Source: Oceanospirillaceae bacterium
GTDB lineage: Bacteria; Pseudomonadota; Gammaproteobacteria; Pseudomonadales; Balneatricaceae
DNA length: 64,000 nt
Reading direction: 5' to 3'
Assembly: GCA_013215505.1 (NCBI GenBank)
Contig: JABSQZ010000013.1
Coordinates: forward strand, 106,928 to 170,927
Shown: positions 1 through 8,869 of the stretch, in pieces
How positions within the stretch are numbered: position 1 is the stretch's first letter
Layout of the letters: each line of letters starts with the position of its first letter
Program-made: the position numbers and the translations under genes
The notes under the pieces: model-generated
The model's input: only the letters and a program-made list of their open reading frames with translations
Databases searched by the model: none
What the model was told of the DNA's origin: nothing

Positions 1-533
1 CCACAGTGGGAAAAGTCGATTCTATGACTAGCGGCGGGTCCTTGTGGTGCGATGCCTTGTTATCGTCCTGCAATAGGGCATAAAAACAGTATCTATTACC
101 AAGACGATTGTTGTTTTAATTTTACTGTCGATACTGACCCGCGAGGGGAAGATACAAACAAGTCAGATATGCGATATGGATGAATTTTTAGTGATCATCT
201 GGCAGCAAGCGGTAGCCGTTTATAATCCCGTGGAAAGGTCTCATCATTAAACTGGGTAGTCCTGCGAATATCTAATCGCTATATAGACTGCAAAGAAGAT
301 CCTTTACTCATTCTCATACTCCCTAAGACTAAATCTGAAAACATCATCTGAGCTGTTATCTCTGTTTGATAGTTTTAAAATACAATAGTCAGCTGCCAAT
401 TCTAAAATTGGCATCGGGCATTAATTATGTGGATTTCTCGATACAGTTCGATAAGTAATATAGTGAGAAACAGCTAATAATCCAGAAAACTACAGGCTCA
501 AAAAAATCGTGCTCTGCTGAGCAGGAGGTTTAC
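1..533. other. Leading non-coding stretch
   Basis: No convincing gene, RNA or repeat was seen. Short open stretches exist, but none has a plausible start and ribosome-binding site. The last bases before 534 carry a clear AGGAGG-type ribosome-binding site (near 521-527) for the following gene, so its promoter should lie in this stretch. Any gene to the left of the window cannot be judged. Confidence 0.5.
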
Positions 534-1328
534 ATGAAGTGGTTAATCCCCATCATTGCAATTGTACTCATTTCCAGGCTTTCATTTGCCGAAGAAATTG
601 AAGTGAATATCATGGTAAATGATAGCCACCCTCCCTATGTTTATACTGATGAGGGAGACATCAAGGGCATCTATATAGAGGTTCTTAAACGAGTTTCGCA
701 GCGAATGAGCGGATATACATTAACTTTTACCCCCGCTCCCTGGTTACGTGTCAAAAAACTAATCCAAGTGGGCACGGCGCTCGCTTTTGTACCTCCTTAT
801 TATCATGGACATGACTGGCTCTATGTATGGCCTTACTCTATTTCTATCATGGATGAGAGCGTGGTGGTGGTCTGTCGTAAAGACATTCTAAAGACAGCCC
901 GGCCGAACTGGCCTGAGGACTATGTCGGGCTTATAGTTGCCAACAACAGTGGTTATGACGGTTTCGGGGGAGCAACCTTCAGGAAGTTTGTAAAAGAGGG
1001 GACCATCACTTTGGCAGAGGCCAAAACTACCCAGCAAAACTTGCTAAGGCTGGTACGCAAAAGGGTCGATTGTTATATGGGCAACCAGATCTCCGTGCAG
1101 TGGCGTCTTAAAACCATGCTCAATTCGGGTGATTTAACAGTGGCCGAGAAAGAAAGTATCGTCGAAGCCGTGATAATTTCTACGGATGCCGTGTATATGG
1201 GATTTACCGACCGCGATAATGGAAGGTTTTATTACAAGCGTGACTTTGTTCAGAAATTTAACAACGAAATTTACAAGATGAAAAAGCACGGAGAAATCAT
1301 ACAAATATATAAAGAGTATTTTAAATAG
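534..1328 (+). CDS. Secreted solute-binding protein, family 3-like
   Basis: A 264-residue protein with a typical signal peptide (residues 1-19, ending in LSFA before EE). The rest, about residues 24-260, has the look of the amino-acid-type periplasmic binding fold (SBP_bac_3): an early NDSHPPYVY strand, a GIYIEVLKRVSQRMS helix, and a second lobe around YVGLIVANNSGYDGFGG. There is no lipobox cysteine, so it should be free in the periplasm. No permease or ATPase gene is nearby, so it may be an orphan binding protein used for sensing or by a distant transporter. The ATG is preceded by AGGAGG at good spacing. The ligand cannot be deduced. Related stand-alone proteins lie at 1595, 3837, 47732 and 50772. 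Confidence 0.8.
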   Translation: MKWLIPIIAIVLISRLSFAEEIEVNIMVNDSHPPYVYTDEGDIKGIYIEVLKRVSQRMSGYTLTFTPAPWLRVKKLIQVGTALAFVPPYYHGHDWLYVWPYSISIMDESVVVVCRKDILKTARPNWPEDYVGLIVANNSGYDGFGGATFRKFVKEGTITLAEAKTTQQNLLRLVRKRVDCYMGNQISVQWRLKTMLNSGDLTVAEKESIVEAVIISTDAVYMGFTDRDNGRFYYKRDFVQKFNNEIYKMKKHGEIIQIYKEYFK

Positions 1329-1594
1329 CCTATACAGGGTTGAATGCCTGGGGGGTATGAATTAGCTGCGCTTGTATATTTCTATGTTGCTGCGATCAGA
1401 AGTATTAGTTGTAAAAGGCAATGACCTCAGAGAAGTACAGCTAGCGACTACACAACGTGTGTTACAACAATATACTCGAGAATTACCATGCTCGCCCAGA
1501 GTCAGTTTTTGCTGTTTTCAAGTGGGGATACTATTATCTATTAAACATGTATGTGAATGATATTGCCTCAAACTGTGATTTATAGGGATGAAGT

Positions 1595-2317
1595 ATGAAT
1601 AAAATTTTATTTATGTTGATGATTTCTCTGATATTTACCAAAACAGCAAGTGCTGAAACAACACTTGTATTCGCTAAGATAAGAGACACGCCGGACCAGA
1701 TGATCGGCGCTGAAATATTAAAAGTCATTTATAGAAAAATTGGGATTCCCATTAAAATGGTGGATTTTCCAGGGAAAAGAGCCTTAAAGGAGTCAAGTGA
1801 AGGAAGAGTAGACGGTGAGGTACATAGAATATTTCAGGTAGGAGAAGACTATCCAACCTTAATACGTGTCCCTACGCCTATTAATTATATTGAACCTTCG
1901 GTTTTTTCAAAAAATCATAATTTTACAATAACTGATTGCTCAGCGTTAAAAAATTATACTGTCGGTATCGTAAGGGGAGTTAGACATGCTGAGTTGTGTA
2001 CAAAAGGTATGGATAAGGTCCAGGTCATAAACTACAGCGTTAAAATGATGGAATTATTGGATGCAGACAGAGTCGATATTGCCATCACTGCAAAGATCAA
2101 CGGACTTGTACTGGTCAAGAAAATGGGTGTCGAATCAATTCATCCTCTGTCGCCACCTTTAAGTCGGATGATGGTTTATCATTATGTGCATGAAAAAAAT
2201 AAGCAACTGGTCCCTAAAATTGAAAAAGTCATTGTTGAAATGCAACTCAGCGGTGAACTGGAAATGTTGAGAGAAAAAGCAATAAAGACACTTTTGGAAA
2301 ACGCTGAATCAAAATAG
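1595..2317 (+). CDS. Secreted solute-binding-like protein
   Basis: A 240-residue protein with a signal peptide (about residues 1-20, ending TASA before ETT). The remainder resembles a small family 3-type binding protein. A DGEVHRI motif at residues 73-79, followed by a YPTLIRVPTPI segment, is matched in the protein at 50772-51521 (DGELHRI, YPDLIRIES), so the two are paralogues of one subfamily. It is 266 bp downstream of the gene at 534 and on the same strand, but the gap suggests separate expression. No transporter genes are adjacent. The ligand is unknown. An amino acid or small organic acid would be usual for the fold, but that is family knowledge only. Confidence 0.75.
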   Translation: MNKILFMLMISLIFTKTASAETTLVFAKIRDTPDQMIGAEILKVIYRKIGIPIKMVDFPGKRALKESSEGRVDGEVHRIFQVGEDYPTLIRVPTPINYIEPSVFSKNHNFTITDCSALKNYTVGIVRGVRHAELCTKGMDKVQVINYSVKMMELLDADRVDIAITAKINGLVLVKKMGVESIHPLSPPLSRMMVYHYVHEKNKQLVPKIEKVIVEMQLSGELEMLREKAIKTLLENAESK

Positions 2318-2398
2318 CGAATTATTTAAAGTACTAAAAAATAGCTAATAGGCGGCTATAGGTGTCGAACTGATTGCAGACTCTGCTGCAAGAGCGAT

Positions 2399-2818
2399 TT
2401 AGCGCGATATCAATTTTTTATAGACCGCCTTAGTCGTAATAGAGGTTAATCTAGGCAGAGTTTCTAAGCGACAGCGTACCTGTTCCATTTGCTCCATCGT
2501 TTCCGCCTGGGCAAAAATTATCATATCGATATCACCGATAGCCGAATGGCACTCGCGTACTTGGGGTATTGTAGATATTAGCGGCACTAATTCTTCGCAA
2601 CTACCGTGGCTAAAGTTAATATGAAAATAGGCGGCAACCCCGTTACTTGGCTGTTGTACTTCTACCCGATACCCTCGAATAATTCCCTTTCCTTCTAATT
2701 TATTAATCCGGCTGCTAATAGCCGTGCGCGACAAACCAATTTTTCGGCCAATGTCAGTGTTTGATTGCCGGGCATTATCGGTTAAAAGGGTCACTATTTG
2801 TTGATCAAATTTGTCCAT
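2399..2818 (-). CDS. Lrp/AsnC-family transcriptional regulator
   Basis: A 139-residue protein with the standard two-part Lrp/AsnC layout. The N-terminal winged helix-turn-helix covers about residues 1-55 (DKFDQQIVTLLTDNARQS, then IGRKIGLSRTAISSRINKLE). The C-terminal RAM effector-binding domain covers about residues 65-138. Such proteins form dimers to octamers and usually respond to amino acids. It is divergent from a nitrilase-fold hydrolase, and the shared gap holds nested inverted repeats (2874-2942) suited to a regulator of this type. The neighbouring hydrolase is therefore the likely target. Length is normal for the family. The ligand is unknown. Confidence 0.9.
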   Translation of the reverse strand: MDKFDQQIVTLLTDNARQSNTDIGRKIGLSRTAISSRINKLEGKGIIRGYRVEVQQPSNGVAAYFHINFSHGSCEELVPLISTIPQVRECHSAIGDIDMIIFAQAETMEQMEQVRCRLETLPRLTSITTKAVYKKLISR

Positions 2819-2873
2819 GGCTTCGATGTTTTTTTACTAGAGAATAAAGAGCGACAATATCATGTTTTTGCGA

Positions 2874-2942
2874 CAGATCCAAAAGCCGCGATACGGTAGC
2901 AAAAGCTGCGTATCGCCATCGAATAAACACGTTTCGGATCTG
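2874..2942. promoter_or_regulatory. Nested inverted repeats, candidate Lrp operator
   Basis: An outer pair, CAGATCC (2874-2880) and GGATCTG (2936-2942), encloses an inner near-perfect pair GCGATAC (2888-2894) and GTATCGC (2910-2916), whose arms extend inward with GTAGC against GCTGC. It lies between a divergent Lrp-type regulator and the hydrolase gene. This position is where an autoregulatory operator would sit. The binding role is inferred. The symmetry is seen directly. Confidence 0.5.
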
Positions 2943-3033
2943 CTATTAAAGGTTATTAATCGCTAATATCTGGGTTGTAGATCACAGAGTTTAAAGCTTG
3001 TGCCTAAACCTAATTAAATCAGGGGTATTAACG

Positions 3034-3804
3034 ATGAAAATTTCTTATATTGAATCACCAGAAGGCCTATCCCATCGTGGATCCCAATGGAATACTTTGA
3101 AAGGACATATACTCTCTCAGAGCCCGGATCTATTAGTCACCAATGAAATGCCGTTCGGAAATTGGTTAGCAGCAAGCAGGGAGTTTAATGCACAAGAAGC
3201 GCAGGCGTCAGTGATTGCTAATAACCAGGGTATTGAAGCGTTACAGCAACTGGATATCCCCATTATTCTATCTTCCCGGCCCGTAGCAACGGCTGACAAG
3301 CTGGCCAATGAAGCCTTTGCCTTAGTCGATGGAGAGTATCATTTTGTCCATCAAAAGCATTACTTTCCAGAGGAGAGTGGCTTCTACGAAAGGGCATGGT
3401 TTGACACGGATATCCAAGGATTCAAGGTGATCAAAACACCGCGGATAACAGTAGGATTTATGTTGTGCACCGAGTTGATGTTCAACGAATGGGCCAGGGC
3501 CTATAAAAGACAAGGCGCACATCTTATTGCGGTGCCAAGAGCCTCCGGCCAAAGTCTTGCCAATTGGAAAACCGCCGCGGCGATGGCGGCAATTGTATCT
3601 GGCTGCTATGTGGTGAGTTCAAACCGTGTCGGTAGATATGATGCTGAGCTAACGTTCGGCGGTAAAGGGTTTGCCTTCGCACCAGACGGATCGCAAATAT
3701 CCGAAACAACTTCAGCTAATCCTGTGGTTTCCTTTGAATTAGATTTTTCCTGGGTCAACGCGGCGCAGTCTAATTATCCATGTTATGTAAAGGAAATAGA
3801 CTAG
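3034..3804 (+). CDS. Carbon-nitrogen hydrolase (nitrilase superfamily)
   Basis: A 256-residue cytoplasmic protein with the nitrilase-superfamily Glu-Lys-Cys triad: E38 (TNEMPFGNW), K108 (HQKHYFP) and C145 (FMLCTELMF). A later IAVPRAS segment also fits the fold. These enzymes hydrolyse C-N bonds of amides, carbamoyl compounds or, rarely, nitriles. The exact substrate is not predictable here, and amidase activity is the safest guess. I chose ATG 3034 over an in-frame TTG at 2998 because AGGGG lies 8 bases upstream and the protein then begins directly with the first beta strand. The divergent Lrp-type regulator suggests control by an amino acid or related nitrogen compound. Confidence 0.85.
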   Translation: MKISYIESPEGLSHRGSQWNTLKGHILSQSPDLLVTNEMPFGNWLAASREFNAQEAQASVIANNQGIEALQQLDIPIILSSRPVATADKLANEAFALVDGEYHFVHQKHYFPEESGFYERAWFDTDIQGFKVIKTPRITVGFMLCTELMFNEWARAYKRQGAHLIAVPRASGQSLANWKTAAAMAAIVSGCYVVSSNRVGRYDAELTFGGKGFAFAPDGSQISETTSANPVVSFELDFSWVNAAQSNYPCYVKEID

Positions 3805-3836
3805 TCATAAGGGTAGTGATGATATTCAGCAATGTA

Positions 3837-4745
3837 TTAATTGATTTGTTTCCAGTTTCGATATTTATCCGAAATAAATCCGGCATGTTCATAAGCTTTG
3901 GTTAGTAAATCATCCTGTTCGCGCAGATAGACGATGTAGCTTTGTAATGCATTATAGAGTTTAGGCCTGTTTTTATTGACGATAAAAACTCTAGCATCTG
4001 CGAGTGCTACTTTATAGCCATCAACTCGACTAAATTTCCCCTGTTCCTGTAAGGAAAATAAAGTGAAATTGGCACGTTTACGGGCTAAATTCGGCCATAT
4101 TAAAGTGTAACTGGGTAATAAATGTAATGATTTAATGGGCATGCTCTGCAATGTTTTAACGTCTACTTTCCACGAGCTGACTGTTGTAGCAATCAAAGTG
4201 TTAAGTTTATTTTCTCTAAATGCTTTTGAAACTTCTTCTAGCTGATTAGCCGAAGTAAAAATGCCAACAATAAACTGGTCTTGTTTGATGACAGGGTCGG
4301 TAAGCAAAAAGCTGGATGTTGTGGGCTGTTCTGTCTGACTCAGCGATGCCCTAAAAATGCTGTGACCCAATAAATCTCCATTGCCTTTTGCTAATTCTAT
4401 AGTCTGTCGTTGCGGGTTTCCACCCGGAACAAATTGAATATTATCTGCAAAATTTTCCCGTTTTAGTGCATTACAAATAATCACCAACTCAATCTGGTGT
4501 CGTGAAATATTTTTAGTTTTTTCTGAAAATAGCCTGGGACAACGATCTAGTGGCCAAAGTGACGTCTGTTGATTAATACCTACGCGCTTAGCAAATTCGC
4601 CATGGATTATTTTCTCTTGGTGGACCAATCTTATATTGGTTTCTGACAGGGCGTATTGGGGTAAGGTAAGTAAAACTGCACTGATTAAGAGAATGAGTAT
4701 TTTGATGTGTTTGAGCTTAAATAGGCTATGCATATGTATCGCCAA
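3837..4745 (-). CDS. Secreted solute-binding-like protein
   Basis: A 302-residue protein with a long signal peptide (hydrophobic core LKHIKILILLISAVLLTLP, probable cleavage near residue 34 after ALS). The mature part contains VPGGNPQRQTIELAKGNGDL and a C-terminal YIVYLREQDDLLTKAYEHAG segment typical of divergent family 3-type periplasmic binding proteins found as stand-alone genes in marine gammaproteobacteria. There are no permease genes nearby. It is convergent with the hydrolase at 3034, with only about 30 bp between stops. A second in-frame ATG five codons in (4733) is an alternative start. Function beyond periplasmic ligand binding is not supported. Confidence 0.6.
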   Translation of the reverse strand: MAIHMHSLFKLKHIKILILLISAVLLTLPQYALSETNIRLVHQEKIIHGEFAKRVGINQQTSLWPLDRCPRLFSEKTKNISRHQIELVIICNALKRENFADNIQFVPGGNPQRQTIELAKGNGDLLGHSIFRASLSQTEQPTTSSFLLTDPVIKQDQFIVGIFTSANQLEEVSKAFRENKLNTLIATTVSSWKVDVKTLQSMPIKSLHLLPSYTLIWPNLARKRANFTLFSLQEQGKFSRVDGYKVALADARVFIVNKNRPKLYNALQSYIVYLREQDDLLTKAYEHAGFISDKYRNWKQIN

Positions 4746-5012
4746 GACTGTGTTTTCATGCAGGATTGCTCAATATCTATACAGGATATAGATTAAAGCG
4801 AAGCAGTAAATCACAAAGGCAACTGAATTGAAATCTATATTATTCATAGGCCTGAATATATGTGTTATCTGTCAAATACTATTTATACAAATTTGTATCT
4901 GCGGATTCAATTAGGGGAGCTTTAGGAGGCTTAAACCCAGAGTCCTCGGCTCAGGATTTAAGTTAATGGTGATCCGTTTACTTTTAACCATTGAATCTAA
5001 GTTGACTAACCG

Positions 5013-5180
5013 TTAACACTTTATTGATTGAAGGGCAGGTGCATCACTGTGCTTAATGTGCGTGCAAGTTTGATCCCCATAGTAGTTATCTGGGTAATTA
5101 CACCGACACTTAGCCGAATGTTGTGTATTTCTATCCGGATGAATACGCTTTTCTATACTGTGATCGATTAATTTATTCAT
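5013..5180 (-). CDS. Small Cys-rich peptide (55 aa), unknown
   Basis: A 55-codon reading frame beginning ATG at 5180 and preceded by AGGAGC at workable spacing (AGGAGCTAAAATT before ATG). The product starts MNKLIDHSIEKRIHPDRN and holds four cysteines (residues 25, 27, 39 and 55) in a C-x-C-x11-C arrangement around a Tyr/Asn/Asp-rich CRCNYPDNYYGDQTC stretch, with a terminal Cys. There is no signal peptide or membrane segment. It follows oxyR on the same strand, 107 bp after its stop. Metal binding, a redox-active peptide or a modified-peptide precursor are all conceivable. None is shown. It could also be chance, but start, ribosome-binding site and composition make a real gene plausible. Confidence 0.4.
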   Translation of the reverse strand: MNKLIDHSIEKRIHPDRNTQHSAKCRCNYPDNYYGDQTCTHIKHSDAPALQSIKC

Positions 5181-5287
5181 AATTTTAGCTCCTATGTTTG
5201 CTGTACTAATGATGTAGGAAGCGTAGGTAATAAGTAAATTTGATTAATCTGATCGTTGTCTTCAATTATTTCTATGGTATTAGCCCT

Positions 5288-6175
5288 CTAAAGAGCGCCT
5301 TTGCATAGCTTGATAAGCGCTTGAATACTCGATATACGGGTGTAGTTAGGCCGGATAATAAAAGCGATACGCCGATGTGGGCTAGGCTCATTAAGGTGCA
5401 CTGCCGACAAGGTCTTATTTTGCAGTGTGAGTTGCTCCAGCGCCATTTTCGGAATAAGTGTGGTGCCCATTTTCCCCAAAACCATTTGTACTAAAGTGTT
5501 CAGGCTGGTGGCGCCAAAGCCATGGTTAGCTGTTTGTTCGGGCAGTTTACAGGCCGCCAGGATGTGGTCTTTTAAACAGTGTCCCTCCTTTAATAACATC
5601 AGTCGACTGTGGGTTAACTCGTTACTGGTAATCTCTTTTTGGTTGGTGTGTCGCTCACCTTTTAGTGCCACCCAATAAAAGTCTTCCTGCCAGAATTCAA
5701 GTGCCAGCAACCCATCGCAAGGGAAGGGCATCGCCAGAATTGCACTGTCTATCTCACCACGTTTAACCAAATCGACCAGTACGTGAGATTGCTCTTCAAC
5801 GATATTGAGTTGCGCTTGAGGGTAGTGCTGAGCAAGAGCTGGAAATAATTTTGGCAGTAAATAGGGCGCTATAGTAGGTATGACACCGACGGACACAGGG
5901 TAGCTCAACGGTGATTGACCCTCATTTGCAAGCTGCTCTAGTTCGCCAACTTGCAATATAATGCTGCGTGCTTTGTCCAGTATCTCTTTACCCAGTGGTG
6001 TCACCAGGACTTTTTTATTATCTCTTTCGAATATCAGTAACCCCAGTTGTTTTTCCAGTTCACTCAGGGCAGTACTCAGCGCCGACTGACTGATATTGCA
6101 GTTCTCAGCGGCCTTTTTAAAGTGCAATGTTTTTTCAACCGCCAGCGCATAGTAAAGTTGCTTAGTCGATATCAT
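5288..6175 (-). CDS. oxyR: OxyR, peroxide-sensing LysR-type regulator
   Basis: A 295-residue LysR-family protein with an N-terminal helix-turn-helix (about residues 1-60) and an effector domain. Two cysteines at 200 and 209 in EGHCLKDHILAAC have the nine-residue spacing of the redox pair C199/C208 of E. coli OxyR, which forms a disulfide on reaction with hydrogen peroxide. It is divergent from ahpC-ahpF, the classic OxyR targets. The ATG at 6175 is preferred over 6190 because GGAGGGAC (complement of 6181-6188) sits just upstream of it and the product then aligns with OxyR starts. Expected role: activating the peroxiredoxin operon under peroxide stress. Confidence 0.93.
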   Translation of the reverse strand: MISTKQLYYALAVEKTLHFKKAAENCNISQSALSTALSELEKQLGLLIFERDNKKVLVTPLGKEILDKARSIILQVGELEQLANEGQSPLSYPVSVGVIPTIAPYLLPKLFPALAQHYPQAQLNIVEEQSHVLVDLVKRGEIDSAILAMPFPCDGLLALEFWQEDFYWVALKGERHTNQKEITSNELTHSRLMLLKEGHCLKDHILAACKLPEQTANHGFGATSLNTLVQMVLGKMGTTLIPKMALEQLTLQNKTLSAVHLNEPSPHRRIAFIIRPNYTRISSIQALIKLCKGAL

Positions 6176-6221
6176 ATTAAGTCCCTCCATAAACCAGATA
6201 TCTCTAACAGTAATCTAAAAA

Positions 6222-6278
6222 ATAGAACGTAACAATAGAAATAACTCACTTTATTGATCGATAAGCAGGCCTTATATT
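6222..6278 (+). promoter_or_regulatory. Candidate ahpC promoter with ATAG motifs
   Basis: In the oxyR-ahpC gap, TTATTG (6251-6256) and TATATT (6273-6278) are 16 bp apart and could be the -35 and -10 boxes of ahpC. Just upstream are two ATAG motifs (6222-6225 and 6235-6238), the half-site sequence in the OxyR consensus, though their spacing is not canonical. The assignment is based on position and weak motifs. Confidence 0.4.
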
Positions 6279-6326
6279 AGCTCCTGTAAACGAGACATTC
6301 ATTACAAACCGAATCTGGAGGCCAAC

Positions 6327-6890
6327 ATGGCACTTATCAATACTCAAATTAAACCTTTTAATGCAACAGCTTTTAAAAACGGCGATTTCGTTGAAGTATC
6401 CGACCAGGATCTTAACGGTAAGTGGTCGATCTTTTTCTTTTACCCTGCGGATTTTACCTTTGTATGTCCGACTGAATTAGGTGACTTGGCTGATCATTAC
6501 CAGGAGTTTCAAAGTCGTGGTGTCGAGATCTACTCAGTCTCCACTGATACGCACTTTGCTCACAAGGCCTGGCACGATTCTTCAGACACTATAGGTAAAA
6601 TCCAATACACCATGATCGGAGACCCTACCGGTGATATTACCCGTAATTTTGAAGTGATGCGTGAAGGTCAGGGCCTGGCGGATCGCGGAACATTTCTAAT
6701 AGACCCGGATGGTGTGATTCAAGCCATGGAAATTACTGCAGAAGGTATTGGCCGTGATGCAGAAGACTTATTACGTAAAGTTAAAGCTGCCCAATACGTT
6801 GCTGCACACCCAGGTGAAGTATGCCCTGCAGCATGGAAAGAAGGTGAAAAGACTATGGCACCGTCTCTGGATCTGGTAGGAAAAATTTAA
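6327..6890 (+). CDS. ahpC: AhpC, alkyl hydroperoxide reductase peroxiredoxin
   Basis: A 187-residue typical 2-Cys peroxiredoxin that reduces hydrogen peroxide and organic hydroperoxides in the cytoplasm. The peroxidatic cysteine is C47 in FTFVCPTE and the resolving cysteine is C166 in GEVCPAAW. Length and motif positions match the E. coli-type AhpC. The gene starts with ATG after a CTGGAGG ribosome-binding site. It is divergent from oxyR and followed by ahpF, with a terminator-like hairpin in between that should favour production of AhpC over AhpF. Its partner AhpF recycles the disulfide using NADH. Confidence 0.98.
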   Translation: MALINTQIKPFNATAFKNGDFVEVSDQDLNGKWSIFFFYPADFTFVCPTELGDLADHYQEFQSRGVEIYSVSTDTHFAHKAWHDSSDTIGKIQYTMIGDPTGDITRNFEVMREGQGLADRGTFLIDPDGVIQAMEITAEGIGRDAEDLLRKVKAAQYVAAHPGEVCPAAWKEGEKTMAPSLDLVGKI

Positions 6891-6909
6891 GGCTAAAGGT
6901 GAGATTAAG

Positions 6910-6943
6910 CAGGCTCTGATACTAAGGTTACAGAGCCTGTTTT
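6910..6943 (+). terminator. Terminator/attenuator between ahpC and ahpF
   Basis: Perfect 9-bp arms CAGGCTCTG (6910-6918) and CAGAGCCTG (6931-6939) are followed by TTTT (6940-6943). This is a textbook intrinsic terminator placed in the 84-bp gap between ahpC and ahpF. Because ahpF has no obvious promoter of its own, partial read-through is the likely mode of expression, giving excess AhpC. Confidence 0.8.
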
Positions 6944-6974
6944 AAAAAAGTTGGCAAGCGATAGGAGCATACAC

Positions 6975-8588
6975 GTGTTAACAAACGATATATTAGAAGC
7001 GGTAAAAAGTTACACCCAGTCGATGAAAAACAAGGTAACTTTTGTTTTACAAAGTGGAGAGCACAGTAAACGCGCCGAATTATTAAACTTCCTATCAGGT
7101 ATTGCTGAAGTAAGTAACAAGATTCAATTTACAGAGCGGGATCTGCCTGGCGTGTTACGCAGCCCGGTCAGTTTTCTTATTGAAGCGGAAGGTGTCGATA
7201 CTGGAATCCGCTTTTCGGGTATTCCAAGTGGTCATGAATTTAACTCTTTTATACTGGCTATTTTGCATTCATCAGGTACTGACCTGAAGCTTGATGACAG
7301 TGTAAAAAACATCATTAGGGCGGTGAATGAAGAACTGAAATTTGAAGTATTTATCAGTTTAAGCTGTCATAACTGCCCGGATGTCGTTCAGGCACTGAAC
7401 CAGTTTGCTTTACTCAACCCCAATATTAGCGCTGAAATGATCGATGGAGGTCTGTACCCCGATCTGATAAAACAGCGGGATATTCAGGGTGTACCTAGTG
7501 TTTATCTCAATGGTGAGTTGTTCGCTAATGGCAAGGTAGATACTGCGCAATTAATAGATAAGTTAATGCTGCGCACACCCGCTTTAGCCAAAACCAATAA
7601 TACTGAGAGATTGCCGCTACAAGATGTCACCGTTATAGGCGGAGGCCCAGCCGGTGTCAGTGCGGCGATTTACAGTGCCAGAAAAGGTTTAAAAGTGACC
7701 TTGATTGCCGATCGTATCGGCGGACAAGTGAAAGACACTATGGACATTGAAAACTTGATCTCAATGCCTAAAACAACCGGGCCAAAACTAACAGCTGCAC
7801 TAGAGTCACATCTAAACGAGTACCAGATCACCCTCAAAGAGTACTTAAAAGTGACGGATGTTGAACAGGGCGAAATTAAAGTTATTACCTTGTCTTCAGG
7901 GGAGAATATTCATAGCAAAGCCTTAATCATTGCCACAGGTGCCAAGTGGAGAGAGCTAGGCATACCCGGCGAAAAAGAAAATATCGGTAATGGTGTAGCT
8001 TATTGCCCTCACTGCGACGGCCCGTTTTTCAAAGGTAAAGATGTGGCTGTGATTGGTGGGGGAAATTCAGGTGTCGAGGCCGCGCTGGACCTGGCTGGCA
8101 TCGTCAAATCAGTGACTGTGTTTGAATTTATGCCAGAGCTAAAGGCTGACCAGGTATTAGTGGATAAAGCCTATGCCAAGGACAATATCAGTATCTACAA
8201 AAACACTGCCACTAAAGAAATTAAAGCGCAAAACGGAAAAGTTAGTGCCATTGAGTATATGGATCGTAACACCCAAGAGCTGCATAGCCTTAAGCTCGAT
8301 GGTGTATTTGTGCAGATTGGTTTAGTGCCTAATAGTCATTTCCTGGCTGATGTTGTTGAACGGACAAAGTTTGGCGAGATTGTCATTAATGAAAAATGCC
8401 AAACGTCGGCAAATGGCATTTATGCCTGTGGGGATGTTACTACTGTTCCCTATAAACAAATTGTTATTTCTATGGGCGAGGGCGCAAAAGCATCGCTGTC
8501 TTCTTTTGAGTATTTGCTCACCGAAGGGGATAGGCTTGAACAGCTGTTTGCTGAGCAAAACTTTAAAAGTAGCGCCGTAGCTTCTTAA
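6975..8588 (+). CDS. ahpF: AhpF, alkyl hydroperoxide reductase flavoprotein
   Basis: A 537-residue NAD(P)H-dependent flavoprotein that reduces AhpC. In order: an N-terminal double thioredoxin-like domain with the C131-H-N-C134 disulfide, an FAD-binding segment [10 protein letters not shown] (about 223-232), the thioredoxin-reductase-type dithiol C345-P-H-C348, and a second nucleotide-binding motif [10 protein letters not shown] (about 362-371). Numbering nearly coincides with E. coli AhpF. I chose GTG 6975 as start because AGGAG (6963-6967) lies 7 bases upstream and the product begins MLTND like other AhpF proteins. An in-frame TTG at 6951 is less likely. Two terminator-like hairpins follow. 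Confidence 0.97.
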   Translation: MLTNDILEAVKSYTQSMKNKVTFVLQSGEHSKRAELLNFLSGIAEVSNKIQFTERDLPGVLRSPVSFLIEAEGVDTGIRFSGIPSGHEFNSFILAILHSSGTDLKLDDSVKNIIRAVNEELKFEVFISLSCHNCPDVVQALNQFALLNPNISAEMIDGGLYPDLIKQRDIQGVPSVYLNGELFANGKVDTAQLIDKLMLRTPALAKTNNTERLPLQDVTVIGGGPAGVSAAIYSARKGLKVTLIADRIGGQVKDTMDIENLISMPKTTGPKLTAALESHLNEYQITLKEYLKVTDVEQGEIKVITLSSGENIHSKALIIATGAKWRELGIPGEKENIGNGVAYCPHCDGPFFKGKDVAVIGGGNSGVEAALDLAGIVKSVTVFEFMPELKADQVLVDKAYAKDNISIYKNTATKEIKAQNGKVSAIEYMDRNTQELHSLKLDGVFVQIGLVPNSHFLADVVERTKFGEIVINEKCQTSANGIYACGDVTTVPYKQIVISMGEGAKASLSSFEYLLTEGDRLEQLFAEQNFKSSAVAS

Positions 8589-8631
8589 AAAGTTTGAGCC
8601 ATCTCTGAGCTTTTATGGGATATGAGTGTCG

Positions 8632-8663
8632 ATGCCAGGGGAGGCTATTTGCCTGGCATTTTT
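8632..8663 (+). terminator. Intrinsic terminator after ahpF
   Basis: Arms ATGCCAGG (8632-8639) and CCTGGCAT (8652-8659) form an 8-bp stem with a 12-base loop, followed by TTTT. It lies about 45 bp past the ahpF stop. Confidence 0.75.
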
Positions 8664-8700
8664 CAACACTTATATGATCTTTAAACTCTTGTTACAGCAA

Positions 8701-8743
8701 TAATGGTCCGCAAAAACAGTGGGGTTTGCCGACCATTATTTTT
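8701..8743 (+). terminator. Second strong hairpin after ahpF
   Basis: TAATGGTC (8701-8708) pairs with GACCATTA (8731-8738). After one C/C mismatch the stem continues with GCAAA against TTTGC, and a T-rich run (TTTTTATT) follows. It backs up the first hairpin or ends another transcript. The T-tract makes it directional to the right. Confidence 0.65.
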
Positions 8744-8869
8744 ATTGCCTAAATGTCGTGACAGCTTTGACGGTGCAGGGCATATACGTCCAATCGCATA
8801 TCTGCCCTGTAACTTAACTCTACTCATTGTGTAGATTATTGTTACCCGAACGGTGGTTTAATCTTGCTA

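Noticed and set aside
1372..1560. 62-codon frame between two binding-protein genes
   Set aside because: No ribosome-binding site, no recognisable composition, and its end lies just before the next gene's leader.
8770..8816. Imperfect inverted repeat CAGGGCATAT/ATATCTGCCCTG
   Set aside because: Interrupted stem and no T-run on the leftward strand, so not called as the LysE gene terminator.
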